From Flavobacterium hydrocarbonoxydans (GTDB lineage: Bacteria > Bacteroidota > Bacteroidia > Flavobacteriales > Flavobacteriaceae): 64,000 bases of DNA. The translations under genes and the position numbers were made by a program. This document shows, piece by piece, positions 51,781 to 60,871 of this stretch. The DNA lies in assembly GCF_009789235.1 (NCBI RefSeq), contig NZ_WSTB01000003.1:372001-436000 (forward strand). The letters run 5' to 3'. The stretch's first letter is position 1; each line of letters opens with the position of its first letter. The notes under the pieces were generated by a model. That model did no database searches. It saw nothing but the letters and a program-made list of their open reading frames with translations, and was not told the origin of the DNA.

Positions 51781-53061
51781 TTAAAAAGCAGCTTTCATTT
51801 TATCTTTTATCGCATCCAGACACAAATTATTGATACTTCCTTCATGCGTGTGTTTGGTTTCTTTTGGAGATTGGTACGTTCCAGCTTCCAATTGTTCTGC
51901 AACGGCTTTGTAAGCGTCTCTAAATGGCATTCCAGCCACAACCATTTCGTTTAAAGTGTCAACCGTAAACAGGTAATCGTATTTTTTATCTTTTAAAATA
52001 TTCTCTTTTACCGTAATATCTTTTACAGAGAAAATCGCAATGTCCAGACAGGCTTTCAGGTTTTGAAGCGCTGGAAACAAACCTTCTTTTAATAATTGTA
52101 AATCTCTGTGATAACCGCTTGGGAGATTATTTGTAATTAAAGTGATTTCGTAAGGAAGTGCCTGAATCTTATTGCATTTTCCGCGAATTAATTCGAAAAC
52201 ATCAGGGTTTTTTTTATGGGGCATAATGCTCGAACCTGTTGTAAGATGCGCCGGCAAACTGATAAAATCAAAGTTCTGACTCATATACAAACAAACGTCC
52301 ATTGCGAATTTCGACAAGGTAGCCGCAACACCACTCATGGCAAAAGCTACGGTTTTTTCTGCTTTCCCACGACTCATTTGTGCTGCTACAGCATTGAATT
52401 TTAAGGTTTCGAAACCTAATTCCTGCGTTGTAAATGTTCTATTAATCGGGAATGAACTTCCGTAACCTGCTGCAGAACCCAACGGATTTTGGTCTACAAT
52501 TTTAGAAGCTGCGTTTAACATCGTTACATCGTCAATCAAACTTTCGGCGTAAGCAGAAAACCACATTCCGAATGATGATGGCATGGCGATTTGCAAATGC
52601 GTATATCCTGGCAATAACACATTTTGATGCTTTTCTGCCGATTCCATTAACAAGTCAAACAATGTTTTTACCTGTTCTTTTAACGCTTTTAATTCGTCTT
52701 TAAGATACAAATGAACATCTACTAAAACCTGGTCATTACGAGAACGCGCTGTGTGGATTTTTTTTCCGGCATCGCCGAGTTTTACGGTCAGTAAATATTC
52801 AATTTTCGAATGAACATCTTCAAAACTGTCTTCGATTTCGAAATTTCCTATCACAATGTCAGCAATAATTTCGTTCAGCGCGTCAACCAAAGAAGTTGTT
52901 TCTTTCTGAGTTAACAACCCAATTTGTCCCAACATTTTTGCGTGAGCGATTGAACCTAAAGCATCGTATTTTGCCAAAACCAAATCCAATTCACGATCGT
53001 TTCCAACCGTAAAATGTTCGATTTGTTTGTCTGTTGCAATTCCTTTTTCCCAAAGTTTCAT
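51781..53061 (-). CDS. argH: Argininosuccinate lyase
   Basis: 426 residues. It has the fumarase/lyase superfamily signature GSSIMPHKKNPDVFELIRGK (catalytic Ser in the flexible loop) plus HTARSRNDQ and TAQ-like regions. Slightly shorter than the usual 450-460, lacking part of the N-terminus, as is common in Bacteroidota. Last step of arginine synthesis: argininosuccinate to arginine and fumarate. It is the final gene of the operon and ends at a bidirectional terminator. Confidence 0.95.
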   Translation of the reverse strand: MKLWEKGIATDKQIEHFTVGNDRELDLVLAKYDALGSIAHAKMLGQIGLLTQKETTSLVDALNEIIADIVIGNFEIEDSFEDVHSKIEYLLTVKLGDAGKKIHTARSRNDQVLVDVHLYLKDELKALKEQVKTLFDLLMESAEKHQNVLLPGYTHLQIAMPSSFGMWFSAYAESLIDDVTMLNAASKIVDQNPLGSAAGYGSSFPINRTFTTQELGFETLKFNAVAAQMSRGKAEKTVAFAMSGVAATLSKFAMDVCLYMSQNFDFISLPAHLTTGSSIMPHKKNPDVFELIRGKCNKIQALPYEITLITNNLPSGYHRDLQLLKEGLFPALQNLKACLDIAIFSVKDITVKENILKDKKYDYLFTVDTLNEMVVAGMPFRDAYKAVAEQLEAGTYQSPKETKHTHEGSINNLCLDAIKDKMKAAF

Positions 53062-53179
53062 AGCTTATATTTTTTATTGACACGACTCGAGCGCAAGCGA
53101 ACTGGCGAAGCAATTCACAAATTATTTTTTATATTCTTTGAAAATATAAATTCGTGAATTCGTGGCGGTTTTTCTTTTC

Positions 53180-54250
53180 TTATAATTTAAAGAAATCGGT
53201 TAGTATTTTTATATACAAATCTACTCCTTCTTCGATTTCGTTGATGTAAATAAATTCATCTGCCGAGTGTGACCGCAGGGTTTCGCCTGGTCCTAATTTT
53301 AACGATTGACAGCTTAAAACCGATTGATCAGATAGCGTTGGCGAACCATAAGTTGTTCTTCCTAAAGCAATTCCGGCTTGTACCAAACCGTGTGCAATAG
53401 GGATTGACGAAGCATTTAAGTGCATTGATCTTGGCGCAACTTCGGCATTTACATTGGCTTTTACAGTTTCCAGAATTTCTGTATTTGTGTAACAATCGTT
53501 TACACGAATGTCAATTACCAAATCGGTTTCTGATGGCACCACATTATGCTGTTTTCCTGCACTGATTTGCGTTACGGTCATTTTTACAGGACCTAAAACC
53601 TCAGAAATTTTATCGAATTTATAGTTTTTAAACCATTCCATTACCGGAATTGATTTGTAAATTGAATTATCATCGTTTTGATGCGCAGCGTGACTCGCGG
53701 TTCCTTTTACTTTTACATCCAGAACCAACAAACCTTTTTCTGCCACAGCCAATTGCATTAGAGTTGGTTCTCCAACAATCGCGCAATCCAGTTCCGGTAA
53801 ATGTTTTAAAACACTGTTTAAACCGTTTTTTCCGCTGCTTTCTTCTTCGGCGGAAGCCACAATTACAATATTATGAGATAAGTTTTGATTCTCATAAAAG
53901 TGAACAAAAGTAGCCAGTAACGAAACCAAACATCCTCCCGCATCATTACTCCCTAAACCGAATAGCTTACCGTCTTTTTCGATGGCTTTAAATGGATCAT
54001 TGGTGTACGCCTGATTAGGTTTTACGGTGTCGTGGTGCGAATTCAGTAAAAGTGTTGGTTTGCTTTGGTCAAAATATTTATTGAACGCCCAAACATTATT
54101 ATTTTCTCTTTTGAAAGGAATTTCGTTTTGATTGAACCAATTTTCGATCAGAAGTGCTGTTTGATCTTCTTCGCTTGAAAATGAAGGTGTTTCAATCAGA
54201 TTTTTTAACAATGTAATGGCCTCTTGGGTAAGCGTTTCTATGTTTTTCAT
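53180..54250 (-). CDS. argE: M20-family N-acylornithine/N-acylcitrulline deacylase
   Basis: 356 residues. The metal-binding motifs are NSHHDTVKP (His72/73, Asp74), the EEES of ASAEEESSGKNG, and the dimerisation (lid) domain with KGTASHAAH. Family role: amidohydrolase that removes the acyl group. In a pathway with an acylornithine carbamoyltransferase, the substrate should be N-acylcitrulline (N-succinyl or N-acetyl), giving citrulline for ArgG. It lies 119 bp from argH. Confidence 0.88.
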   Translation of the reverse strand: MKNIETLTQEAITLLKNLIETPSFSSEEDQTALLIENWFNQNEIPFKRENNNVWAFNKYFDQSKPTLLLNSHHDTVKPNQAYTNDPFKAIEKDGKLFGLGSNDAGGCLVSLLATFVHFYENQNLSHNIVIVASAEEESSGKNGLNSVLKHLPELDCAIVGEPTLMQLAVAEKGLLVLDVKVKGTASHAAHQNDDNSIYKSIPVMEWFKNYKFDKISEVLGPVKMTVTQISAGKQHNVVPSETDLVIDIRVNDCYTNTEILETVKANVNAEVAPRSMHLNASSIPIAHGLVQAGIALGRTTYGSPTLSDQSVLSCQSLKLGPGETLRSHSADEFIYINEIEEGVDLYIKILTDFFKL

Positions 54251-54385
54251 TTTGTTTGGTTCTCTGCCACGAAGGCGCTAAGTCACAAAGTTTACTTTTC
54301 TACTTATGGGAACTTTGTGTAAAGTTTAATTTGCGCAAATTTCTTAAAATAATATTTAAAAGACTTGGGCAATTTTGTTTTTTTT

Positions 54386-54445
54386 GCCACAGATTAAAAG
54401 AATTTTCACAGATTTTTTAATCTTTTTAATCCTTTAATCTGTGGC
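54386..54445. repeat. Inverted repeat GCCACAGATTAAA
   Basis: GCCACAGATTAAA (54386-54398) and its exact complement (54433-54445) enclose 34 bp. It lies in the argB-argE spacer and belongs to the same repeat type as 43492-43592. It could fold in the operon transcript. Confidence 0.65.
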
Positions 54446-54454
54446 TATACTCTT

Positions 54455-55228
54455 TTACAACGTAATGGTTGTATGCGAAATATCTGGATTTTGCAGCATG
54501 CTATGGTGCGCAATTTTAATCTTTTGAACACCTCTTGACAAACTATTAAAACAATTATCCAGTTTTGGAATCATGCCAGAATGAATCACTTTTTGTTCTT
54601 TTAACTCTTTGTATAAAACTTCATTTATTTCTGTAATTACTGAAGAATCGTCTTCTGAATCTTGCAAGACGCCTTGTTTTTCGAAGCAATACGTTAGCGT
54701 AACATCAAATACTTCTGATAAGGCAATCGCTAATTCACTCGCAATCGTATCGGCATTGGTGTTCAATAACTGACCGTTTTTATCGTGAGTAATGGCGCAA
54801 AAAACAGGAACAATTCCGTTTTCTAACAAGGTTTTTAATAAAGTTGTATTGACTTGCTTAACATCGCCTACAAAACCATAATCGATTGTGGGGTGATTTC
54901 GTTTTGTTGACTGAATCAAATTCCCGTCAGCTCCCGAAAAACCAATTGCATTGTTGTCTTTTGACTGCAATTTTGCAACAATCTCTTTATTTATTTGACC
55001 TGCATAAATCATCACCACAACGTCAAGCATTGCAGCATCGGTAATTCGGCGGCCTTCTATCATTTGTGGAACCAAACCAATACTTTCTGCCATTTTTGTA
55101 GCTGATTTTCCTCCACCGTGAACAAGAAATTTGTTTCCTTCGATTTTAGAAAAATCGGTTAAAAACTTTTCTAATTCTACTGGATTATCGATTATATTTC
55201 CGCCAATTTTTATTACTTGTACATTCAT
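54455..55228 (-). CDS. argB: Acetylglutamate (acylglutamate) kinase
   Basis: 257 residues. It starts with MNVQVIKIGGNIIDNPVELEKFL, containing the KIGGN motif, then LVHGGGKSATKMAESIG and ADGNLIQSTKRN. Role: phosphorylation of N-acylglutamate, second step of the pathway. It lacks the N-terminal extension of arginine-sensitive kinases, so direct arginine inhibition is not expected. The gene is followed by spacer repeats. Confidence 0.94.
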   Translation of the reverse strand: MNVQVIKIGGNIIDNPVELEKFLTDFSKIEGNKFLVHGGGKSATKMAESIGLVPQMIEGRRITDAAMLDVVVMIYAGQINKEIVAKLQSKDNNAIGFSGADGNLIQSTKRNHPTIDYGFVGDVKQVNTTLLKTLLENGIVPVFCAITHDKNGQLLNTNADTIASELAIALSEVFDVTLTYCFEKQGVLQDSEDDSSVITEINEVLYKELKEQKVIHSGMIPKLDNCFNSLSRGVQKIKIAHHSMLQNPDISHTTITL

Positions 55229-55323
55229 TTTCTTTAAGTTGTTAAGCTACTAAGTTGCTAAGTTGCTAAGTTTTTTTTCTAATTTCTTAGAAACTTAGAG
55301 TCTTAGAACCTTAGTTACTTTAG

Positions 55324-56271
55324 TTACAATTTCTTCAAAATCTTTTGCAACACCAATTGTGCCGAGTACGTTCTGTTATTTGCCTGCTCAATTACAATTG
55401 AATTTTCACTATCAATCACTTCGTCACTGACAATTACATTACGACGAACTGGCAAGCAGTGCATGAATTTTCCTTTATTGGTTAATGCCATTTTTTCGGC
55501 TGTAACCGTCCAATTTGAATCTGAATTGGTTACTTTTCCGTAATCGTTAAAGTTACTCCAGTTTTTTACGTAAACAAAATCGGCATTTTCAAACGCTTTG
55601 TTTTGGTCGTATTCAATTTGTGAATCTTTAGTAATTTCCGGACTCAATTCATAACCTTCAGGGTGTGTGATTACAAAATCCATGTTTTTCTGCATTTGCA
55701 TCATTTCTACGAAAGAATTGGCAACAGCCTGAGGCAAAGCTTTTGGATGTGGCGCCCACGAAAGAACCACTTTTGGTCTGTGTTTCGTTTTGTGCTCTTC
55801 CATCGTAATCGCATCTGCCAAAGATTGTAACGGATGACGAACTGCACTTTCCATATTTACGATTGGAACGGTTGCGTGTTTCAAAAAGCCTGAAATTACT
55901 GTTTCAGCATAATCTTTTTCTTTGTTTTCCAAACCTGCAAAAGCACGGATTGCGATGATATCACAATATTGTGAAACCACTTCTGCTGCTTCCTTAATAT
56001 GCTCTGAAGCACCAGAGTTCATTACAGCTCCGTCTTCGAACTCTAACGTCCATCCTTCGTTGGTAAAATTCATTACCATCACATTCATCCCTAAGTTTAA
56101 AGCCGCTTTTTGAGTACTCAAACGCGTTCTTAAACTTGGATTGAAGAATAACATCCCTAAGGTTTTATTCTTTCCTAAGTCTTGATTTTTAAGTGGGTTC
56201 TTCTTGATTTTTAACGCACTTTTTACCCATTTTGATAATGAGTTGATATCTTGTATTGAAATATAATTCAT
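55324..56271 (-). CDS. argF': N-acylornithine carbamoyltransferase (probable N-succinylornithine carbamoyltransferase)
   Basis: 315 residues. The carbamoyl phosphate motif is SLRTRLSTQ (46-54), and the ornithine-side motif is HCLPVRRN in place of the HCLPA of normal OTCase, which is the mark of the acylornithine group. The position that distinguishes acetyl (Glu in Xanthomonas AOTCase) from succinyl enzymes (Pro in B. fragilis) is Ser89 here (MNSGASEHI). From memory of published swaps, Ser at this site favours N-succinylornithine. Hence the pathway probably runs through succinylated intermediates. Confidence 0.85.
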   Translation of the reverse strand: MNYISIQDINSLSKWVKSALKIKKNPLKNQDLGKNKTLGMLFFNPSLRTRLSTQKAALNLGMNVMVMNFTNEGWTLEFEDGAVMNSGASEHIKEAAEVVSQYCDIIAIRAFAGLENKEKDYAETVISGFLKHATVPIVNMESAVRHPLQSLADAITMEEHKTKHRPKVVLSWAPHPKALPQAVANSFVEMMQMQKNMDFVITHPEGYELSPEITKDSQIEYDQNKAFENADFVYVKNWSNFNDYGKVTNSDSNWTVTAEKMALTNKGKFMHCLPVRRNVIVSDEVIDSENSIVIEQANNRTYSAQLVLQKILKKL

Positions 56272-56294
56272 TCTTTTTTGTATTGTGTTTTTTA

Positions 56295-56339
56295 GACGCG
56301 GATAAAACTGATTCGCTATCGCGAAGACGCGGATAAAAA
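56295..56339. repeat. Left inverted repeat around the GxxExxY gene
   Basis: 45 bp beginning GACGCGGATAAAACTGATTC and containing GCTATCGCGA. The reverse complement, with 3 mismatches, lies at 56766-56810. The two enclose the 396-bp GxxExxY gene. Confidence 0.75.
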
Positions 56340-56358
56340 CTGATTTTTTTCTTTCTTT

Positions 56359-56754
56359 CTATTTTCTTATTTTTCTGCTATTTTCAAAAATTTTCCGTTT
56401 AAATTCTGGTTTTGTTCCAAAGTTTAAAAGTAAACCAACTTCACAATCTGTTCCTTTTAAATAATTCAAAATTTGATTTTCGAATTCTTCAACTATACAA
56501 GTTGCCGCTTTTAATTCCAAAATTATTAAATCTTCCACAATCAAATCGGCATAATAATCTCCAACTTCCATTCCTTTATAATAAACTTTAATTTTCTTTT
56601 GAGCTTCGACTTTATAACCTTTATTTTTTAGCTCAAAATACATTGAATTCTGGTAAACTCTTTCTAGAAATCCATGTCCTAATTCATTATAAACTTCATA
56701 AAAAGTCTTTATAATGATATCTGTCAAATCTTTATATAATAAACTCATATACAA
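56359..56754 (-). CDS. GxxExxY protein inserted in the arginine operon
   Basis: 131 residues. It has the GxxExxY signature GFLERVY (residues 28-34), then YFELKNKGYKVEAQKKIKVYYKG and the conserved YADLIVEDLIILELKA core, which resembles a PD-(D/E)xK nuclease-like fold (Asp, Glu-x-Lys). The family is widespread in Bacteroidota with no proven role. It is not a biosynthetic enzyme yet sits between argF' and proB, flanked by 45-bp near-perfect inverted repeats. This points to an insertion of a small mobile cassette. Confidence 0.85.
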   Translation of the reverse strand: MYMSLLYKDLTDIIIKTFYEVYNELGHGFLERVYQNSMYFELKNKGYKVEAQKKIKVYYKGMEVGDYYADLIVEDLIILELKAATCIVEEFENQILNYLKGTDCEVGLLLNFGTKPEFKRKIFENSRKIRK

Positions 56755-56765
56755 ATAAAAATTCG

Positions 56766-56810
56766 TTTTTATCCGCGTCTTCGCGATAGCGAATCCGTCT
56801 CATCCGCGTC
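56766..56810. repeat. Right inverted repeat around the GxxExxY gene
   Basis: 45 bp, TTTTTATCCGCGTCTTCGCG through CATCCGCGTC, complement of 56295-56339 at 42 of 45 positions. Confidence 0.75.
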
Positions 56811-56814
56811 AAAA

Positions 56815-57576
56815 TTAAACGATCTTTGTGAACGCAATTTCGTTTTGCAAAGCTTTCAAAATAAAATTATCTCCTAAGCCGTTGATAATCCAGGTTTCGA
56901 TATTGGCTGCTTTTGCAATTGCTGCCGCTTCTATTTTTGACTGCATTCCTCCTGTTCCGTGTGATGATTTTGACTCTCCGATTTCTTTTTCTAAAAGTTT
57001 CAAATCATTTACCAAAGCTATCGTTTCTGGAATTTCATTGTTGATAGAAGCTTTGGTGTAAATTCCGTTGGTGTTTGTCGCAATGATTAAAATATCAACA
57101 TTTAATAAAACGGCCGCCAATGCTGCCAACTTATCGTTATCTCCAAACTGAATCTCATCCGTGGCAACAGTATCATTTTCATTAATAATCGGAATATAAT
57201 TGTTCTCTACCAAAACGTTTATCGTATTGACAATATTCACTTTCGATTGTTCTTTTTCAAAATCCGAATACGACAATAAACATTGCGAAGTCAATAATCC
57301 TAAATCACTGAAATTCTCATGGAAAATCCGCATTAAATGTGGCTGACCAATCGAAGCCAAAGCTTGCTTTAAAGCTATTTCTTTGCCTTTACTTTCGAGT
57401 TTTACAAATTGTTTTGCGGCTGCAATTGCTCCAGAACTTACGATTACAAATTCGTACTCTTTATTTAAAGCGGCAATCTGCATTCCTAAATCTTCAATTT
57501 TTCCCCGCGAAATATGATTGGTTTCCTTGGTTAAGGTATTACTTCCTATTTTTAATAAAATCCTTTTTTTACTCAT
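56815..57576 (-). CDS. proB: Glutamate 5-kinase, short form
   Basis: 253 residues from ATG at 57576 (MSKKRILLKIGSNTLTKE). An upstream ATG in frame at 57759 adds 61 residues with no relation to the family and is rejected. Kinase motifs are KIGSNTLT, VSSGAIAAAKQ and ENDTVATDEIQFGDNDKLAALAA. The C-terminal PUA domain found in E. coli ProB is absent, as usual in Bacteroidota. Role: glutamate to gamma-glutamyl phosphate for proline. The stop lies 5 bp from the right inverted repeat of the GxxExxY insert. Confidence 0.93.
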   Translation of the reverse strand: MSKKRILLKIGSNTLTKETNHISRGKIEDLGMQIAALNKEYEFVIVSSGAIAAAKQFVKLESKGKEIALKQALASIGQPHLMRIFHENFSDLGLLTSQCLLSYSDFEKEQSKVNIVNTINVLVENNYIPIINENDTVATDEIQFGDNDKLAALAAVLLNVDILIIATNTNGIYTKASINNEIPETIALVNDLKLLEKEIGESKSSHGTGGMQSKIEAAAIAKAANIETWIINGLGDNFILKALQNEIAFTKIV

Positions 57577-57676
57577 TTTGTTTTGGTTTTGCCATGAAGA
57601 CTCGAAGACACTAAGTTTCTTTATACCGTAAAGGGCGCAACGTTTTTTTTTATATTCTTTGTGTTTACAAACGCAA

Positions 57677-57694
57677 TCCCGATAGCTATCGGGA
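57677..57694. repeat. Palindrome TCCCGATAGCTATCGGGA, copy 1
   Basis: Perfect 18-bp palindrome in the proA-proB spacer. An identical copy lies 105 bp away at 57782. Confidence 0.75.
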
Positions 57695-57781
57695 CGCAAA
57701 GCTTTATCTTTAAATAAATTCCAACTTTTAAATTCCAAATTCCAATAATCAGAAATCAAAAATCGTTAATCATCAATCTAA

Positions 57782-57799
57782 TCCCGATAGCTATCGGGA
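57782..57799. repeat. Palindrome TCCCGATAGCTATCGGGA, copy 2
   Basis: Identical to 57677-57694, 13 bp downstream of the proA stop on the transcribed strand. Such palindromes in mRNA spacers may limit 3' decay of upstream messages. Confidence 0.75.
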
Positions 57800-57812
57800 C
57801 TAAAATCTAAAA

Positions 57813-59006
57813 TCACCTAACCTGCCCTTCTCCGTAAACGTACCATTTATTGGTCACCAAATGCTGTAATCCAATTGGTCCTCTTTGGTGTAATTTGTCG
57901 GTGCTTATAGCTAATTCTCCGCCTAAACCAAATTGTCCTCCGTCTGTAAAACGGGTTGACGCATTTTGGTAAACAGCCGCAGCATCAACCGCTTCCATAA
58001 ATTCCTGTGCAATTTTATTATCTTTTGTGATAATCGAAGCCGAATGTCCGCCGCAATATTTGTTTATTTTTTCGATTGCATGTTCTTCAGAATCAATCGT
58101 TCCAATTACAATTTTATAATCTAAAAACTCTTCGTACCAGATATCTTCGTTTTGAAGTGTTTCGGTGTTTTCGAAATTCTCCAAAGATTTATCAACTATA
58201 ACTTCTACATTAGATTCGACCAAAGTTTCGATTAAAATAGCTGCGAAACCTTCAAAATTAGGCAATTTAGAATCTATTAAGACTTTATCTACAGCATTAC
58301 AAGCCGAAATTTTTGATGTTTTGGCATTCAAAATAACTTTCAAAGCTAGATCAGTATCAGCATCTTTATGAACGTACACGAAATTATTTCCGCGACCACT
58401 AACAATTACCGGACAAGTGGCGTGTTGTTTGACAAATTCAATTAGTTTTTCTCCGCCTCTTGGTACGATTAAATCTACTTTTTGGGTTGGTTTTTCTAAA
58501 AAAGCTTGCGTTTCAATTCGATTATAATTCAGATACTCCACCCAATCTTTCGAAACTCCGTTTTCTTCTAAAGCCTGATGCCATAAATCGACAATTTTCA
58601 AATTTGATTGTAAAGATTCTTTTCCTCCTTTTAATAAAATTTTATTTCCGGATTTAAAAGCAATTCCACCAGCTTCAATCGTAACATCCGGGCGAGATTC
58701 GTAAATAATCAATATCGTTCCGAATGCTGCCGTTTTATTAATAACTTTTATTCCATTATCATGAACAAAATGAAAACGCTCTACTCCAACAGGATCTTCT
58801 TGTGAAGCTAGTTGGTTTAATGACAAAATCATCGCGTCAACCTTTTTATCATCTACTTTCAGGCGTTCTTCCATCGCTAAATCAGAACCATTGTAAGCTG
58901 CTAAATCTTGCTTATTAATTTCAATAATCTGACTCCGCTCCTGCTCAACCAGTTTTGCCATAGCGCGCAAAACCAGATTTCGTTTTTCAATTGATAATGG
59001 ATTCAT
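57813..59006 (-). CDS. proA: Glutamate-5-semialdehyde dehydrogenase
   Basis: 397 residues. ALDH superfamily with the ProA catalytic cysteine in ISACNAVDK (Cys236) and the stretches IIYESRPDVTIEAGGIAFKSGN and VPRGGEKLIEFV. Second step of proline synthesis; reduces gamma-glutamyl phosphate to the semialdehyde. It lies in the arginine operon, sharing glutamate as precursor. proC is not in the window. Confidence 0.95.
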   Translation of the reverse strand: MNPLSIEKRNLVLRAMAKLVEQERSQIIEINKQDLAAYNGSDLAMEERLKVDDKKVDAMILSLNQLASQEDPVGVERFHFVHDNGIKVINKTAAFGTILIIYESRPDVTIEAGGIAFKSGNKILLKGGKESLQSNLKIVDLWHQALEENGVSKDWVEYLNYNRIETQAFLEKPTQKVDLIVPRGGEKLIEFVKQHATCPVIVSGRGNNFVYVHKDADTDLALKVILNAKTSKISACNAVDKVLIDSKLPNFEGFAAILIETLVESNVEVIVDKSLENFENTETLQNEDIWYEEFLDYKIVIGTIDSEEHAIEKINKYCGGHSASIITKDNKIAQEFMEAVDAAAVYQNASTRFTDGGQFGLGGELAISTDKLHQRGPIGLQHLVTNKWYVYGEGQVR

Positions 59007-59035
59007 AATTTATAGTTGGTTGGTTTTTTGGTTGT

Positions 59036-59641
59036 TTATTTTATGCTTTCAATTTCTCGTTTCATTCTTTCTCTCCAGTTTTTTCCGTTTCTTTTTTCAA
59101 GATATGGTTCAGTTATTTTTCTGTATTCTTTTTTAGAAATGTCTAGACTTTCAGAAATCATACAATAACTTACACTAATCAAACCATAATTCTTTCTTAT
59201 AGAATCACGTATTAAAAACTTTTTATATTCAATTTCATCTTGCGGAGGTAAAGCTAGACCGCCACCAAATTCTTTTATTTTATCTTTTTTAATATCTTCT
59301 CTTGCTTCATTTTGAAAAGATAAAATAGATTTATTCAAATCTTGCTTATTAATACTAAATCTGTATAAACCATAAGATACCATCAAAATCGTACACAAAA
59401 CATTAATAAAGATCATTGAACGAATTAATTTTAGCAAAAAACTTATTTTCTTATAAAATACCATGCTAAAAAAAACAGCTACTAAAAGTAATACGCCGTA
59501 AATCAATATAAGCTCCCTCCATTCAACATGTTGCGTTAGAATATCAGTCAAAGTAAAACGCTCTGGATAATTAAATAAATAGTAAACTAATACATTTATT
59601 ATCCAAAGAATTAAAGTACTGATAAACAACCTTGTTTTCAT
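59036..59641 (-). CDS. Hypothetical membrane protein inside the operon
   Basis: 201 residues. Three hydrophobic segments (about 5-22, 45-63, 72-92) and a basic, helical C-terminal half of 110 residues ending KKEYRKITEPYLEKRNGKNWRERMK. No family recognised. It sits 29 bp after proA and 5 bp before argD, a place where other flavobacteria often carry proC (from memory). Its codon use looks more AT-rich than its neighbours. It may be an insertion without role in the pathway. Confidence 0.6.
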   Translation of the reverse strand: MKTRLFISTLILWIINVLVYYLFNYPERFTLTDILTQHVEWRELILIYGVLLLVAVFFSMVFYKKISFLLKLIRSMIFINVLCTILMVSYGLYRFSINKQDLNKSILSFQNEAREDIKKDKIKEFGGGLALPPQDEIEYKKFLIRDSIRKNYGLISVSYCMISESLDISKKEYRKITEPYLEKRNGKNWRERMKREIESIK

Positions 59642-59646
59642 AAATC

Positions 59647-60786
59647 TTAATTTTTAAGCTCTTCTAAGCTCTCTTTCAAAGCAACAATAAAAGTATCAAT
59701 ATCAGATTTTTTCACTGTTAATGGAGGTAAAATTCTAAGCAAATTTTTATTATTCGCACTTCCTGTGAAAATGTGTTTTTCGATAATTAGTTTTTTTCTT
59801 AAAGCTGCAACATCAAAATCAAATTCAACTCCAAGCATTAAACCTTTTCCTTTTACTTGTTTGATTCCAGGAACTTGTTTGATTTGTTCTGAGAAATAAG
59901 CCGAAACTTCGTTTACATTTTTCTGCAAATCCAGTTTTTCGATTACATCCAGAACTGCAATTCCTGCTGCACAAGACAAATGACTTCCACCGAAAGTAGT
60001 TCCTAATAATCCGAAACTTGCTTCAAATTTTGGCGAAATTAAAATTGCTCCAACCGGAAAACCGTTCCCCATTCCTTTCGCAACTGAAATAATATCAGCA
60101 TTGATTCCGTGATGTTGAAAAGCGAAGAATTTCCCGCTTCTTCCGTATCCTGATTGTACTTCATCCAAAATCAAAACCACGTCATGCTTTTTACATGCTT
60201 TTTCTAAAGCCTGAAAAAATTCCGTTGTTCCTTCGTCTAAACCTCCAACACCCTGAATTCCTTCGATAATTACAGCAGAAACATCTCCTTTTGCTAGTTC
60301 TGTTTCTACTAATTCGATTTGGTTTAAAGGCAAAAAAGTAACTACTTGCTGTGCATTAATTGGCGCAACAATTTTCTTGTTGTCTGTAACGGCAACGGCT
60401 GCTGAAGTCCTTCCGTGGAAAGAATTATCAAAAGCTACAATTCTCGATTTTCCGTTATGGAAAGAAGCCAATTTCAAAGCATTTTCATTCGCTTCAGCAC
60501 CTGAACTGCACAAAAACAATTCGTAATCTTCTAATCCAGAAAGTTTTCCTAATTTTTGAGCCAATTCTACCTGCAAAGGATTCTGAATAGCATTCGAATA
60601 AAATCCTAAATGTTCCAATTGGTTTTTCAATTTGGCTACATAATCTGGTTGCGTATGGCCAATCGAAATCACGCCGTGTCCGCTATATAAGTCTAAATAT
60701 TCCACTCCGTTGATGTCTGTAATCGTGCAATCTACTGCTTTTACAGGCGTTATGTCGTAAAGTGGGTAAACGTTGAATAAATTCAT
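59647..60786 (-). CDS. argD: Acetylornithine/succinylornithine aminotransferase
   Basis: 379 residues, class III PLP aminotransferase. PLP-binding Lys237 is in SVAKGMGNG; cofactor contacts are in SSGAEANE and LDEVQSGYGRSG. Role: transfers an amino group from glutamate to N-acylglutamate semialdehyde. The first residues (MNLFNVYPLYDITPVKA) are typical of the Bacteroidota argD type. Confidence 0.93.
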   Translation of the reverse strand: MNLFNVYPLYDITPVKAVDCTITDINGVEYLDLYSGHGVISIGHTQPDYVAKLKNQLEHLGFYSNAIQNPLQVELAQKLGKLSGLEDYELFLCSSGAEANENALKLASFHNGKSRIVAFDNSFHGRTSAAVAVTDNKKIVAPINAQQVVTFLPLNQIELVETELAKGDVSAVIIEGIQGVGGLDEGTTEFFQALEKACKKHDVVLILDEVQSGYGRSGKFFAFQHHGINADIISVAKGMGNGFPVGAILISPKFEASFGLLGTTFGGSHLSCAAGIAVLDVIEKLDLQKNVNEVSAYFSEQIKQVPGIKQVKGKGLMLGVEFDFDVAALRKKLIIEKHIFTGSANNKNLLRILPPLTVKKSDIDTFIVALKESLEELKN

Positions 60787-60871
60787 TTTTTCTAAGTTAA
60801 ATGTTATATGTAAAAAGTTAGAAGTTTAAGTACAGACGTTTAACATCTAACTTCTAAACATTTTACTATTC

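Noticed and set aside
57577..57759. N-terminal extension of proB by 61 residues
   Set aside because: The extension has no family resemblance, crosses a repeat palindrome, and the standard ProB start MSKKRILLKIGSN is at 57576.
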